A stretch of DNA of 64,000 nucleotides from Coenobita brevimanus (taxonomy: Eukaryota > Arthropoda > Malacostraca > Decapoda > Coenobitidae): contig CM064748.1 in assembly GCA_032717465.1 (NCBI GenBank), forward strand, positions 8,040,807-8,104,806, given 5' to 3'. Under the pieces are notes generated by a model. The model was given only the letters and a program-made list of their open reading frames with translations. It searched no databases and was not told where the DNA came from. The position numbers were made by a program, and so were the translations under genes. Below, piece by piece: positions 1 through 10,885 of this stretch; positions within the stretch are counted from its first letter, which is position 1, and the number at the start of each line of letters is the position of its first letter.

Positions 1-127
1 AAAGTGGGAACAGCAGGCTGAAGGACGAGGGGAGCGGGAACAGCAGACTGAAGGACGAGGGGAAGGCAGCAGGGGCAGGGGAAGGTGCGATGGTCGGTGG
101 TGAAGAACGGCTGGGCAAAAAAGCATC
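1..127 (-). mobile_element. 3' part of cold-shock element copy 0 (window edge)
   Basis: Noncoding continuation, on the minus strand, of the cold-shock ORF that ends at 128. It contains two copies of a 30-bp tandem repeat (about 6-35 and 36-65). The 3' end of the element lies beyond the window, so no tail or target duplication can be seen. Confidence 0.5.
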
Positions 128-1165
128 TCAAGGCTGCTCACCAGAGTCGGAGACGTCGGTATACTCGGAGTCGTGATCGATATCCTCGTACAACTCCAGC
201 TGTCCCGAGTCCCTAAGGCGACATGGAACGCCTAAAGGTGAGTCTTGAAGGACCCGGCTGAGAGCTAGAGTTAAGCCGCGTTCGAACCTGGCGGTGAGGA
301 GCTCACGAGCATCGTCTGACTCTGCAGAGGATGGCAGAAGGGCAGGTGAGAGGCTTCAAGGCGGCGGATCGGTGGTGGAAGTTGTGAGATCCACTCCCTC
401 AGCAGCAGGTGGAAAAACGGGGGGGGAAGGGCCCTCGACGTCGCGTTGGTTGGGCGAAACAAGGACGGCAGCCCTTTCCCCCTTGGCTGCAGACGGCAAG
501 GCGTGCATCTCAGCAACGGTGGTGATGGTGTCCAGCTCCATGGCCGTGATCGGTGCCGGGTCGGTAGGGGGAGAGGCAGACGAGCCAGTCGCCCTGTTGA
601 GGGGTTGGTCCAGGCACAGCCGTTTGCGCGGTGTACGGCGGGGCCGAGGTGGAGGTGGCCGGGACTTGGGCTGCGCAGGAGGCAGCCGGGGACGACGATC
701 TGGGCGAGGGGCTGAATGAGCGTCTCTGACAAAACTCTGGGGGATGACAAGTCTTCGCAGCCCGTTCTCCTCAAAGATTTGAGGGAGAAGAACGTGCAAC
801 ATAGCCCTGTCACCCCCACAAAAAGCCTGTGCCGTAGCGACGCACATAGAGACCAGGAGATTAGTCTCCCCAGAACACCCAGGATCACGAGACTGGCGCC
901 TCTGGGCCGTGGGGCGCCGCCGTGCATGGGCAGAGCCCTGCACAGCAGCGCCTCCCAGCCCAGTGACATCTTTAGCCTCGGGACCCTTGGGTGACTGACG
1001 GAGCCGAAACTCCACAGCCTCACCCTCGCCAAGACAGCGCCGAAAGTGTCGGGGGTTAGGTGCAGCAATCCGGAGACTGTGCACGAAAACATCAGCACCG
1101 GTGTCCTGGCGCTTGATGAAGCCGTACCCAGACTTCACGCTGAACCACACCACCGAACCTGTGAT
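128..1165 (-). pseudogene. Broken Y-box-type cold-shock-domain ORF (copy 0)
   Basis: Read on the minus strand, the first 70 or so residues form a eukaryotic Y-box-like cold-shock domain. RNP1 is seen as KSGYGFI and RNP2 as DVFVHS, followed by the family-typical LGEGEAVEF. A second block, shared with the copy at 12808, runs from FCGGDRAML to LLPQIFEENGL. A Pro/Arg-rich stretch follows, and after a frame change around 300-360 an acidic C-terminus ends at a stop at 128. The N-terminus is missing: the frame runs straight into the 3' end of the non-LTR element at 1166. Cold-shock proteins bind single-stranded RNA and DNA and act as chaperones. That role is family knowledge, not shown here. A related copy with defined element ends makes this a mobile ORF rather than a host gene. 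Confidence 0.7.
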
Positions 1166-2315
1166 CCCGCCTTGTTTGTTTGTGTGATATTCATCCCAGG
1201 ACGTACTGGGACACGGGCAAACATGTGAGCCCGTCACAGTTGCGCTATGCATGCGCATCTATATTATCGTGGCGGAGGGTAGCGACTGACTACCCGAAGT
1301 AATAGTGAAAAAGGAGCACGGGCAACTATGCCAGCGGCATCCCTCACCTCATCTTCTGATGGGACGTATGCCCCACTAGGGAGAGACCTGAGAGCAGAAG
1401 TCACAGGGCAATTCAATAGATAGTGCAGTAGAGGCTCCTCCGACCTCTCTAAGCAGTGTTCACAAGTGTCTGGGGCCACTCCTTTTATCTGGTTATAGCA
1501 GAAGTATTCCAAACGTAAACGCCGCAGCCTCACTAACAGACGATTCGGTAAGCCCAGAGGGGGCTGCAGTGGTGAATAAGAAGTGGCACTGGCATACCAA
1601 GTGGTGGAGCGTGAGCCTTCAGCCACACATACCCTATGTTCCTCCACTGATTGATGTCCAATAGTCACAGCGAAAGATCTAATGATTTGAGCCTGACTTT
1701 TGCAGAGTGGGAACGTGACAGCAGGGAGAGTACAGGCAGAGCGCGCAGCCTCATCTGCCATCTCATTCCCCAAGATGCCAACATGACCTGGAAGCCAGTG
1801 AAAGATGATCGTGGCTCCCCCACGGACGAGGAGAGAAGCTACAGTGTATATGGAGGATAACAAAAAAATGTTGTCTTTGAGGGAGAAGGAGCGAAGGCGT
1901 ACAATAGATGAGAGCGAGTCTGTATGAATAACCACACGGCAATACCGGCGGTTGTGTGCATGCCGTAAAGCTCCCAGAATAGCTGCGAGCTCTGCCTGGA
2001 AGGGAGACGCCCCCTGGGACACTCGCCAAGACTCCACCATGTCACCAAAAACAAAGGCCGCGCCAGCAGTGCCATCAGCTGCCACAGAGCCATCAGTATA
2101 ATAAACTGCTGACCCCGCAGACCCTAGAGCAGCTACCCGGCGGAGACTATCCTGACGGAGGAGTGCTGGGATGGTATTGCGAGGCTTTCCACCTGCTGGA
2201 TAAACACACCGGAAAAGGGGAGGCTCCCAAGGTGGTGGTTCCTCGAACCCATAGAAGGGCGAGTCAGGGACCTGGCATATATCGGCAGTAGCACCCATAC
2301 TATGTAACATAGCAA
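1166..2315 (-). mobile_element. 5'-truncated non-LTR retrotransposon (AATATYC-end family)
   Basis: The element lies on the minus strand with its 3' end at 1166. The 3' end has the family signature: a hairpin GACGGGC...GCCCGT, a second variable hairpin GTCCCAG/CTGGGAT, then GAATATC and a short CAAA-type tail. Only the last part of ORF2 (RNase H and C-terminal zinc motif) remains. The 5' end stops at 2315 and joins H2A-H2B spacer DNA at the base that, in the intact spacer (49167), lies just upstream of the H2A TATA box. The 3' tail runs into the cold-shock ORF. No target duplication can be assigned because the two flanks are not from one site. Confidence 0.8.
1264..2315 (-). pseudogene. ORF2 3' fragment: RNase H and C-terminal CCHC
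   Basis: An open frame of about 350 codons covers the end of a non-LTR ORF2. RNase H is recognised by YYTDGSVAADG, ELAAILGALRHA, HTDSLSS and LPGHVGILGNEMADEAA, which carry the usual acidic and histidine residues. A C-terminal zinc motif follows (CEHCLERSEEPLLHYLLNC). Reverse transcriptase and endonuclease are absent because the element is 5'-truncated. The predicted frame extends to 2556 only by reading into spacer and the next element. It is clearly diverged from elements A and F, so it is a separate subfamily. Confidence 0.85.
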
Positions 2316-2359
2316 CCCGTCTTCCCGATCCGGCCCCATCCCACCCGCGAATGGGAACG
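2316..2359. other. Remnant of H2A-H2B intergenic spacer
   Basis: These 44 bp match the middle of the intact H2A-H2B spacer at 49167-49211. They are trapped between the truncated element (ending 2315) and element A (starting 2360). The last 11 bp, GAATGGGAACG (2349-2359), recur at 8635-8645 as the target-site duplication of element A. The H2A TATA box expected just to the left is gone. Confidence 0.85.
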
Positions 2360-2381
2360 TTGTTGTTGTTGTAGGATATTC

Positions 2382-2422
2382 GTCTCAGCAGTGCTGAGAC
2401 ACGGGCAAACAGTGAGCCCGTC
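2382..2422 (-). other. 3' two-hairpin structure of element A
   Basis: In sense orientation, ACGGGC pairs with GCCCGT (2401-2422) and GTCTCAGC pairs with GCTGAGAC (2382-2400), followed by GAATATCC and the tail. The second stem differs in sequence but keeps pairing in the other elements (1166 copy, C, E, SAT-1, SAT-2). It is a likely recognition structure for the element's own reverse transcriptase. The function is inferred. Confidence 0.75.
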
Positions 2423-2452
2423 AGTGGTGCACATGTAGCGCACAAGCTGTAT

Positions 2453-5400
2453 TTAACGAGGAGGGGGGTAGTCCCTAACTGTTTGTAATAAAATTTTAAA
2501 AGGTGTTCTGGCCACAATGCCAGCAGCGTCAGTATAATCGTTGGCCGATTGGGCAAAGCCAGCTGCGGGACGGGATCTGAGATGAGCTGTGGCAGGGCAG
2601 TGAAGTATGTAATGGATGAGAGGCGTATCCGACCTCTCTAAGCAATGAGCACACGGATCTGTTGCCGCATTTTTAATCTGCTTATAGCATGGGAATCCCA
2701 TTCGTAATCTTCTAAGACGCACTAAAAGATAGTTTGGCAGGCCTGGGGGAGGCACCAAAGGAGAGTATGATGTGGCTATGTCATACCAAGTCGCAGATGT
2801 GGAACCTTCAGCGACGCAAAGCTGGTGCTCCTCCCGAGACAGCCTACCTATTTTTGCAGTCAAAGTGCGACGGACATGTGATGGGCCGGGGAGAAGTGCG
2901 AACGTGATCTCTGGCAGAGAGCAGGCAGAGCGTGCAGCGACATCAGCTGTTTCGTTCCCAGTGATCCCCACATGTCCTGGGAGCCAATGAAGAGTGATAG
3001 TGGCTCCTCGCTGGACAAGGAGGGTTGCAAATGTATGGATGGCCGTTATGAGAAAGATATTGTCTTGCAGCGAGAATGAGCGCAACCTCTGCAGAGAAGA
3101 AAGGGAGTCTGTATGAACAACGATGCATTGGTAATGATGATGGTGAGCATGTCGCAACGCACCCAGAATTGCCGCAAGCTCTGCCTGAAATGCAGATACA
3201 CCAGGGGAGAGGCGCCATGATTCAACTGTCCTTCCAAGGACGAAAGCGGACCCAACAGAGCCATCAGGGTGGACCGACCCATCTGTAAAGTAAGTGGCCG
3301 AGCCCGGGAGTGCAGAGCAGCCACCTGACTGAGACCCACCTGTCGCAGGATGGCAGGGATAGAGGAGCGAGGTTTTGCCTCCGTTGGAGTAAGAATGCGG
3401 AATGGAGGTGGCCTCCATGGCGGTGGGTGTTGAAACCCAGGAAAGGGGAATCAGGGCCTTGGCAGAGACAAGGCGCGACTTCCAGGTTGTGGATAAGAGC
3501 CGCCGTGGTTCGGGCCCAGTCGCGTTGGGGGAGCGGCTCAGGTGGTCGTCGTAGTAGTCGTAGGAGCAGGGCAGAGACTGGCAGTTCTGGTCGGCGCTGC
3601 ACTAACTGGTGAGTGATAAGCGTCACTCGTAGTGCTATTCGGTGCGCCAGCGACGGCAAACCACTCTCCATCCGTAAGTTAGTGATCCGGGTCCAACGTG
3701 GAGCACCCAGCATGATTCGTAGAGCATCATTCTGGATGACTTCCAGTGATCTGGAGATTGGCGGTGTGAGGCCAGACAAAGCAGATTGCTCCGTAGTCCA
3801 CAAGAGAGCGGATCGCGTGGATGTAAAAAGTGCGGAGGACTGCATATGATGCCCCCAGACTCCGTCGTGAAAGGTATCGGAGGGCAGCCATGCAGGAGTT
3901 AAGGCACGCTCCCTCAGATATCGGACGTGGCTGCCAAAGGTGAGGCCCCCGTCAAACCAGACCCCCAGATACTGGTGCGAAGTGACCACGGTGAGCTGGT
4001 GGCCTCCGAGCAGCACCGGGAAGTCAGGAGGACGGAGGCCAAAGGGCAGACATTTAGTCTTCGTCAGATTTATTTTGAGCCCTAGCTCATTGCATTTTTC
4101 ATGCAGGCAGGAGAGGGCAGAATAAGCCTGCGAAAAACAGTCCCTGCGTGTAAAAATGAGGGCTAGGTCGTCTGCATAGCACAGTAGTGTTATGCCAGGC
4201 CCATAGTCAATGGTTAAAAGCCCCTCCATCAAGATGTTAAACAAGAGCGGGCTTAAGACACTTCCCTGAGGGGTGCCATTGTCATGATGAGAAAAAGGGG
4301 AGAGATGCCCTGAAATCTAACCCCGCTGATCGAGCAGTGAAAAAGTCCTTGATCCAGGATAGTAACCTGCCTCCCACACCCCTGGCTGCAAGAGCAGCCA
4401 AGATAACAGTTGGGTTCGCTAGTTCAAACGCCCTCTCAAGGTCGAGGAAGACGGCCATTCCCTTTCCTCCCCTCAGCTCCCCAAGGAATGATGCGAGGCA
4501 GTGGGTGGTACTCCTGCCAGGGTGAAAAGCATAAATCCTTGGGTGCAGTGGTCCCAGCCGCCAAGCAAGGCGGGCCCGCACAACCCTCTCAGCCGTCTTG
4601 GCAACACAGCTGAGGAGGGAGATGGGGCGCATGGCGGCGGGATCACGAGGTTTCGGAATCGGGTGGATAACAGCCGCCTTCCACGACCTCGGAAGACGCC
4701 CCTCAGACCACGATAGATTGAGCAGGTCAAGTAGACGTGCTCTACCATAATCTCCGGTATTTGCTAAGACAGAGTATGTGAGGCCGTCAAGCCCCGGCGC
4801 AGTGTCCTCTCTGCGCTGCAGCGCTTTATGAAGCTCCCCACTGGTTATCAGACAGTCAGCAGGGTCAGGCCTATCACATGCTGCCTGAATTGCTGCAGTG
4901 CGAGAGGCGGACAGCTGTTCCTGTAGGGCTCTGACAGACTGCGGGAGATTAGACGAGGCAGAGCGGTCGGCGAAGTGCTTAGCAAGACGGCTGGCCTCAG
5001 CGGCAGGGTCAGGATGAGATGGAGGACGGGGGGGACGTGGATCGGAGATGGACTTGATTCTTCTCCACATCTCACGGAGAGTGGAGTGAGAATCCAACGT
5101 CCGACACCATCCGATCCACGTCTCCTCCTTAAGGCGGCGTTTCTCTGAAGCCACATGGCGTGTCACTGCGACCAAGTACCGACGGTGCGGAGATGTACGG
5201 CACCGCCGGTACTGCCCTGCGAGCCGCATTGAGTCTCCTGTTCAATTCCTTGACCCTGTCGCAGTAGATCCAGCCGTCTCGGTAGCACCTCGCCGAGCGT
5301 CGCTGCACGGGGATGGCAAGAGAGGCAGCTTGTGCAAAAATGCGTGCTACCTGATCCGCCTGACTATCGAGATCCGAGGCATGAGGGGATGTCTCGAAGG

Positions 5401-6124
5401 CCGTTGTGAGAGCACGAGCGAAGGCAGCCCAGTTCGCCCTGCGTAGGTCCACCGTGGTGGTGGAGGTGGGGGTGGCGGGAGGGGAGCGAGAGGCAGGTCA
5501 ACCCTGAGAGCGAAGTGGTCACTCGCAAGGTGTGGGTGGAGTGACCATGACGCCAGGCCTGACAGAGGGGTTGAGATAAAGGAGGTCGAGGCGACCTCCT
5601 CCAATATGGGTGGGCTCTGTCGTGTCGTTTAGGAGGGAGACACCACCCATCTCCTCCAGAAGTAAAGAAATGTGCCGTCCTGCCTCATTGGACTGAAGAG
5701 GCGATGACAGAAGGGCGTGGTGGGCATTGAAGTCGCCCCCAATGTACACGGCCCCCCTGGCAGCTTGGGAGAAAAGGTCCCCACACTCCAGGGTGCTCCT
5801 CTGGCTTCGGTATACATTGTATACCGTCAGGGGCGACGTCGCCAGATGGAGAACCACGCCCTGAACCTCCACATCAGGTCCACAGAAAGGAGGGGACTCA
5901 CAATCCGTGCACGCGATGTGGTCCTGGACCAGAACGGCACATCCCCGTGTAACGCCACGAATATACGGGAGGAGATGGGTGGTGTATCCCGAGAGATGGA
6001 AAGTGGAATTGCCTGGGAGCAGGGTCTCCTGCAGGAGAATGACATGAGGGCGATACCGTGCGGCCGCCTCCTGCAAAGGGGAGCTTGCTCCGTGCTCCCA
6101 AGCAATTCCACTGGAGGAGCCTGA
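2453..6124 (-). pseudogene. Element A ORF2: endonuclease, reverse transcriptase, RNase H (frameshifted)
   Basis: Domains in sense order across several frames. The APE-type endonuclease starts at LLQWNCLGARSKLP (about 6120), with LLQETLLPG and the catalytic GGDFNAHH in the 5519-6076 frame. The reverse transcriptase follows, with FLDLERAFELANP in the 4282-5229 frame and the YADD catalytic box in the 3264-4244 frame. RNase H is in the 2453-3418 frame (YFTDGSV, HTDSLSS, GNETADVAA), with a C-terminal CCHC (CAHCLERSDTPLIHYILHC) close to the stop. The switches between frames make this copy inactive as it stands, unless some are assembly errors. The combination places it in the RNase H-bearing I/Jockey-type group. 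The exact clade is not resolved. Confidence 0.85.
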
Positions 6125-6133
6125 GAGAGCGGT

Positions 6134-8020
6134 CTACTGGCCGTCCGGCGACAGTTGCGGACGGTCGTTCTCCTGCAGCAGTGGTGAGGCCCTGTCCATC
6201 ACTTTGGACCCTGATGGTGGTAGGGTTTGCCCTAAACGATGACGCTGACGAGGCAGCTGTGCGGTGGAAGACTGAGCATTGGGAGGTCGTGGCTTTACCC
6301 TCTTGGACGGGCGAGCTGTCCTGTGCAGTGTGGGACGGGATCGCCCTGCCGAACGAGCTGGGCGGCGAGGGGACAGAGGAGCACCTAGGCTCGCCATCTT
6401 CCTGTCGATCGCCTGGTCTACTAGGCGATTGGCAGCCTCGGCAAGGGGCTCTGTTGGGAGAGGGATGTCGAGGGTTAAGGCAACTGTTTTGGCGAGGGTC
6501 AGCGCCAGCTCCGTGGCAAAGGTCCTGAGCTCCTCCGTTGTGAATGAGATCACTGGAGGAGCGGGAGCGGTTGGTGGACTGGGTGTGGAGCCAGGCACTG
6601 GTGGTGGAACAGGCAGTGGCTGGCTGGTCTCTACAGGTGGAAGTGCTGGTGAGACAGGCGGCTGCTGGCGGTGGACCTCGGCTGTGGTCTGGACCACAGT
6701 CAGGGCTGAGGGCAATGGAGGGAACTCCTTGTCGCTGAGAGGTGGTGGGCGCTGGATGAGAGGGCGGCGCTGTTGGCCCCAGATGAAAGTGCCGGGGGAG
6801 CTGGAGTAGCGCTGGCGGCCTGGTTCTCCCTGCACAAACGCTACCTGCCTCTCTCGACCCTGGTTCACTCGGTGAACCCTCGCGGGGCAGCTGGGGTGCC
6901 AGGCGTGGTGTCGCCCGGAGCAGTTGGGGCACTTGGCCGCAACTGGTTCCTTCGCCTTGTACCGCTGGAGGCACTCGGCCGTGTCGTGGCCGCCACTGCA
7001 CATGCCGCAGATGACGGGGCGGTTGCAATTGGCACGGTGGTGCCCGTAGCGTTGGCAGCGGTAGCAACGGAGAGGCTCTGGGGTGAAGGGGCGAAGGTGA
7101 TATGTTCCCCAGTTCCCCAGGTCTATGGCAGGGATCAGAGGACCCCGCAGGGTGACAATGACCTGTCGAGTCTCCTCTCGGGTCCGCATGTTTTGGCATC
7201 GGGTTGCCTCCTCGACTTGAGGGTGGTGAAGGAGAATCTCTATGGGCATTCTCAAGGGATAGCCCATGACCACTCCCTTCGTAGACTGTTGACCAGGCAT
7301 CAGCTCTACTAGCTTTACAGGGCAGGCCTCGTCCTGCAGGGCTGTTCTTAAGAGGTCGTAGGCTCCCTCGTCCTGTGGCACCAACACTGAGCTTCCATCC
7401 CGACCCATGAGATTGGAGCAGCGTAGCCCTGGCAGGTGACGCTCTAGTGCAGCCACGGCGTCGTAGCTCGTCGCATGCCCGTCCTGGACCGGCACACGGA
7501 AAGCTGGAAATGCAGAGCGGGGAGGCAGACGCACAGCTACCGACACGGAGGGACGAGCAGCAGAGGGATCCCTGAGGGGAGGCCCAGTGCGCACCGCCGG
7601 AGAAGGGCCGTTTCCCTGGCGAGCACGCCTCGATCCCTTGCGCATCACGGGGGTGAAACCCTCATCTTCCTGCAGAGCGGGATCAGCAGAGGGGGGGAGC
7701 TGAGTCGCAGCAGGAGCCTCCGAAGTGCCCCTGGTGGAAGAGAGAGATGGTGGAGCAAGTGTAACCTCCTCCATAGCCTCATGTCGGCGGGCCGCCTTGG
7801 CAGAGCGGGTAGAGTCACCACGCAAGCGAGGTGCCGCTCTCGTGGATGTTAGGGTAGAGGGGTTAGCACACGCGGCCTCGTGAGCGGACGAGTGGGGGCT
7901 CGAGTCTGAGCAGTGACGCTCCCTCTTCGTGCCTGTGGTAGGGCACGGGATGGAGGGCCTCAACTGAGGAAGCGGGAGGCAGGAATGCCCCGGGGGCCTA
8001 GGGATGCTGGATCCCTTCAT
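6134..8020 (-). CDS. Element A ORF1 (Gag-like, three zinc knuckles), intact
   Basis: An uninterrupted frame of 628 codons from ATG at 8020. The N-terminus is Ser/Pro/Arg-rich and disordered-looking. It is followed by a globular segment (FPAFRVPVQDG to GNWGTYHLRPF) resembling the domain that precedes knuckles in arthropod ORF1 proteins. Three zinc-binding motifs come next: CYRCQRYGHHRANC, CGMCSGGHDTAEC and CPNCSGRHHAWHPSC. The C-terminal third is Pro-rich and ends in a basic stretch. ORF1 proteins of this type coat the element RNA and help strand annealing (family knowledge). Elements B, C and D encode relatives, all broken, so this is the best preserved ORF1 in the window. Confidence 0.9.
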   Translation of the reverse strand: MKGSSIPRPPGHSCLPLPQLRPSIPCPTTGTKRERHCSDSSPHSSAHEAACANPSTLTSTRAAPRLRGDSTRSAKAARRHEAMEEVTLAPPSLSSTRGTSEAPAATQLPPSADPALQEDEGFTPVMRKGSRRARQGNGPSPAVRTGPPLRDPSAARPSVSVAVRLPPRSAFPAFRVPVQDGHATSYDAVAALERHLPGLRCSNLMGRDGSSVLVPQDEGAYDLLRTALQDEACPVKLVELMPGQQSTKGVVMGYPLRMPIEILLHHPQVEEATRCQNMRTREETRQVIVTLRGPLIPAIDLGNWGTYHLRPFTPEPLRCYRCQRYGHHRANCNRPVICGMCSGGHDTAECLQRYKAKEPVAAKCPNCSGRHHAWHPSCPARVHRVNQGRERQVAFVQGEPGRQRYSSSPGTFIWGQQRRPLIQRPPPLSDKEFPPLPSALTVVQTTAEVHRQQPPVSPALPPVETSQPLPVPPPVPGSTPSPPTAPAPPVISFTTEELRTFATELALTLAKTVALTLDIPLPTEPLAEAANRLVDQAIDRKMASLGAPLSPRRPARSAGRSRPTLHRTARPSKRVKPRPPNAQSSTAQLPRQRHRLGQTLPPSGSKVMDRASPLLQENDRPQLSPDGQ

Positions 8021-8159
8021 GCTCACCGGAGCAGGCCAAAAAAAAAAAAAAAAAAAACTCAGTCAAAAACACACACACACACACACACACACAGACACCT
8101 CACACACACAACCACTCAAAAATCACAAGCAAACAAAATACAGAAAAAGAGGCCAGGTC

Positions 8160-8347
8160 CCTACAGTGACGGGCAACCTATGCTCCCCGCCCTCTAAAGG
8201 GCGATGGGAGGCCCCGCCACTGCCCCTTTCGGGTCTTCCCTACTCTAACAGAGCCGCCCTCACCGCCTCCTATAACCAGGCCCTAAAGGCCCCCCTTCAT
8301 GGAAGTGCCCTAACGGCACCCCTTCAGGGTTCGGCGTCGTACTACGG
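8160..8347 (-). other. Structured 5' leader block of element A
   Basis: Homologous to blocks at 14334-14528 (B), 39131-39328 (C) and, more weakly, 49591-49796 (D). In sense orientation it holds the conserved GGTTATAGGAGGC and an outer stem CAGTGGCGGG/CCCGTCACTG enclosing the hairpin CGCCCTTTAGAGGGCG (8188-8203). The function is unknown. A ribozyme, translation element or RNA-binding site are all possible. Confidence 0.65.
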
Positions 8348-8645
8348 TGAGGTACACTAACGGCAGGCCAAAAAAAAAAAAAAAAAAAAAAAAAAAAACA
8401 CCCACACAGTCACAAACACACACACACTCCCACTCACACACAGGCAATCTGAGACTAAGTCTCAGAAAAAACCTGTAAAGCAAAAGAAAAGCTTCCTCAG
8501 TGCCAGAGACTAAGTCCAAACTGGCAAAAAACGAGGCGAAACAGGCGAAATTCTCCACGAGTGAATGAAACAGAGTTCACAGCTCGAGAGAAAACGGCCA
8601 GACCTCCGCACCCGACAGAGTCTGAGCTAGGAGTGAATGGGAACG

Positions 8646-8771
8646 AGGCAGAAGCCGGGCTGCGATCGGGCAGCAATCACATATAAGGATTTCAGCAAGC
8701 GCGTCCCCCATGTCGACTCAGTCTCTCGCTCGCTCCTGCAACGTGCACGTACCGTCTGACTCGGTGACGCC
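8646..8771 (+). promoter_or_regulatory. H2B promoter and leader, unit 1 (unoccupied)
   Basis: CATATAAG at 8680-8687 is a TATA box. The inferred transcription start lies near 8710-8711, about 31 nt from its first base, in GCGTCCCCCATG. The leader to the ATG is about 60 nt. The same promoter in unit 3 carries element D exactly at this start, so this copy shows the empty site. Confidence 0.8.
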
Positions 8772-9143
8772 ATGCCACCCAAGACCTCCGGAAAGGATGC
8801 CAAGAAGGCTGACAAGGCCCAGAAGGCCATTGCCAAGGAAGACAAGAAGAAGAAGCGTAGGAGGAAGGAGAGCTACAGCATCTACATCAACAAAGTGCTC
8901 AAGCAGGTCCACCCTGACACCGGCGTTTCCTCCAAGGCGATGTCTATCATGAACTCTTTCGTGAATGACATCTTTGAGCGCATTGCTGCAGAGGCTTCAC
9001 GCCTGGCATACTACAACAAGCGTTCAACCATCACCAGCCGGGAGATCCAGACGGCCGTCAGGCTGCTCCTCCCTGGCGAGCTGGCCAAGCACGCCGTGTC
9101 TGAGGGCACCAAGGCTGTCACCAAGTACACCTCCTCAAAGTAG
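8772..9143 (+). CDS. H2B: Histone H2B, unit 1
   Basis: A 123-residue H2B with a basic tail ([12 protein letters not shown]), the histone fold and the C-terminal helix ending AVTKYTSSK. It pairs with H2A in the nucleosome. No intron. Compared with the unit 3 copy (56377) it has substitutions in the normally constant N-tail ([11 protein letters not shown] in place of [11 protein letters not shown], and KED in place of KGD). In the fold, YIYKV has become YINKV and RLAHYNK has become RLAYYNK. The frame is open and the promoter and terminator are present, so it could be expressed, but the changes suggest relaxed selection. Confidence 0.97.
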   Translation: MPPKTSGKDAKKADKAQKAIAKEDKKKKRRRKESYSIYINKVLKQVHPDTGVSSKAMSIMNSFVNDIFERIAAEASRLAYYNKRSTITSREIQTAVRLLLPGELAKHAVSEGTKAVTKYTSSK

Positions 9144-9176
9144 AGAGATTACGCTCTTGGCCATTTCAACATTTCT

Positions 9177-9192
9177 GGCTCCAATCGAAGCC
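9177..9192 (+). terminator. H2B 3' stem-loop, unit 1 (one mismatch)
   Basis: GGCTCCAATCGAAGCC lies 34 nt after the stop, where replication-dependent histone mRNAs carry their processing stem-loop. The unit 3 copy is a perfect 6-bp stem. Here one base change breaks a pair. The AATC loop differs from the usual pyrimidine-rich loop. Confidence 0.65.
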
Positions 9193-10844
9193 ACAAGATT
9201 TTCGATAAAAAGGGGAAAGACAGACTTACAAATTATCCTCTCAGGAACTCGGGTTTATCGACCTTTTTTTTTCTCTCTCTCTCGCTTTCTTTTTTCCCTT
9301 CATGTGTTTCTTTCTTTTCTTTTCTCCCTTCATGTCTTTCTTTCTTTCTTCCTTTTCCGCAACGGTGGTTTGGGATGGGCACGTAGGCACAATCAAAATG
9401 TTTTGAACTAGGGTTGGGGGTTAAAACAATAGAGTCAAAATAAAAGAGTAAATATGGGCGTGCGCGCCTTCTTATTCATCTGGAGAACCAACAACAACAA
9501 CAACAACGTACCGTCGCCCCAAGAAGTGACGACACAGTTTCAGATTGCTTCGGTCACTCTCCACTCCCATACGTTCTATGAAAACAGTGAATATAAGGTA
9601 AACATTCAATGCCTTCATCACGTCATGCCAAATAACGTATATATTATATCGCGAAAATAATGATGTAAAATGAATAACAGGAGGCAGTGATATATTAGAT
9701 GGTAACACTTGGTTATCTTTCCCGATCTGAATGAATGTGAAATGTATTAACTTCGCGCGCGGTGGCCAGTACGCCTATAACTCCCAGTCACTGTTTTTTT
9801 TTTTTTTTTTTTAATAAACACTAATGTCCTGCTCAATAGAAAATGCTTATTTGGAAGTTTGGAACTCAATTATTTGTTTGTGAACCTCTGCATTTTATTA
9901 CTCTTGCGAATCGATTATCCACTGAGGATATCAGACACCGACAGAAGGTAGCATTCTCCAAGGAGCTCCGACTCTGATGTACGGTAGGCCTTTTTTTTTT
10001 TTTTTTTTTTTTTTTTCCATCGATAGCCCTCTGTCTTAGATGAAATAATCCTGAGATTTTTCTTCATGGGAAACTGGCCAAAGGCAGTGTAATAACTGCA
10101 TGTCCTTGAATGAATGTTATCTCCTTTCGTGCGTGTTGATCGAAACATTTAAAATAGCTTACTGGCTTACGCCTCCTTCCCGCTTTCTGTCGTCGTCCAT
10201 GGAGACATTGGAAACGGAAATAAATGGCTTGAAATTATTGCCTAGTATTTTAACGGAAATTATTTTATAACTAATAATTAATCATTTCCAATGTTTATTG
10301 AAGCTCCCTTTGGTTCAGTCTTACGCTACCCAAAAATCACTGCCTGTTACCATGCTAGATTTGAACGCCACAAAATCATTATTCCCGACTCTCCCTGAGC
10401 GACAGTTGTGAAACATTAATTAGTTCCGTTTACGGATTCCTATTATCGTAACTAACCAACTGCTTCCTACAATAATTTGGAAATATACAGATAACTGGCC
10501 ATGGATTTATTGTTTTTTGTAACAATTTTACGTATTAGGTTTCACCTCGTACAGATATAAGGAAGAGTATGGACACTATCGCTGACCGAAAACTTCTGGA
10601 TACTCCGCCGGCACTTCTTAGGCCGACTGTACCAACCCACACACTCAACAGGCGTACAGTAAATACATGCATGACATCGTATCATGCATATTCATGTCAG
10701 TCTACAATCTGTACGTACATACACCAACACATGTGCACAAATACATTTATACTGTATACGCAGTGACCTACACATGTACGTACACACTAAGTCAAGCTCA
10801 CATACACACAAGCCCTCATACCTCCGTACACACAGACATACATG

Positions 10845-10885
<41 letters not shown>

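Larger units (their letters stand above)
2360..8634 (-). mobile_element. Non-LTR retrotransposon A, full-length, minus strand
   Basis: A 6.3-kb two-ORF non-LTR element flanked by an 11-bp perfect duplication GAATGGGAACG (2349-2359 and 8635-8645). The 3' end at 2360 has the family two-hairpin structure (2382-2400 and 2401-2422), GAATATCC and an AAC-repeat tail. The 5' leader (8021-8634) holds homopolymer and CA runs plus a conserved structured block. The site is inside the H2A-H2B spacer and not at a transcription start, so it differs from the other full-length elements here. The 3' half is almost identical to element F (36068-38032), which indicates recent activity of this subfamily. ORF2 is broken by frameshifts. 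Confidence 0.9.

Noticed and set aside
8026..8450. CRISPR-like or other short repeated array
   Set aside because: Only CA and homopolymer runs. This is an animal genome and no regular spacers exist.
9486..9508. CAACAACAAC run in the H2B-H3 spacer as an old element tail
   Set aside because: No hairpins or GAATATCC box before it, present in both units at the same place. Treated as a microsatellite.
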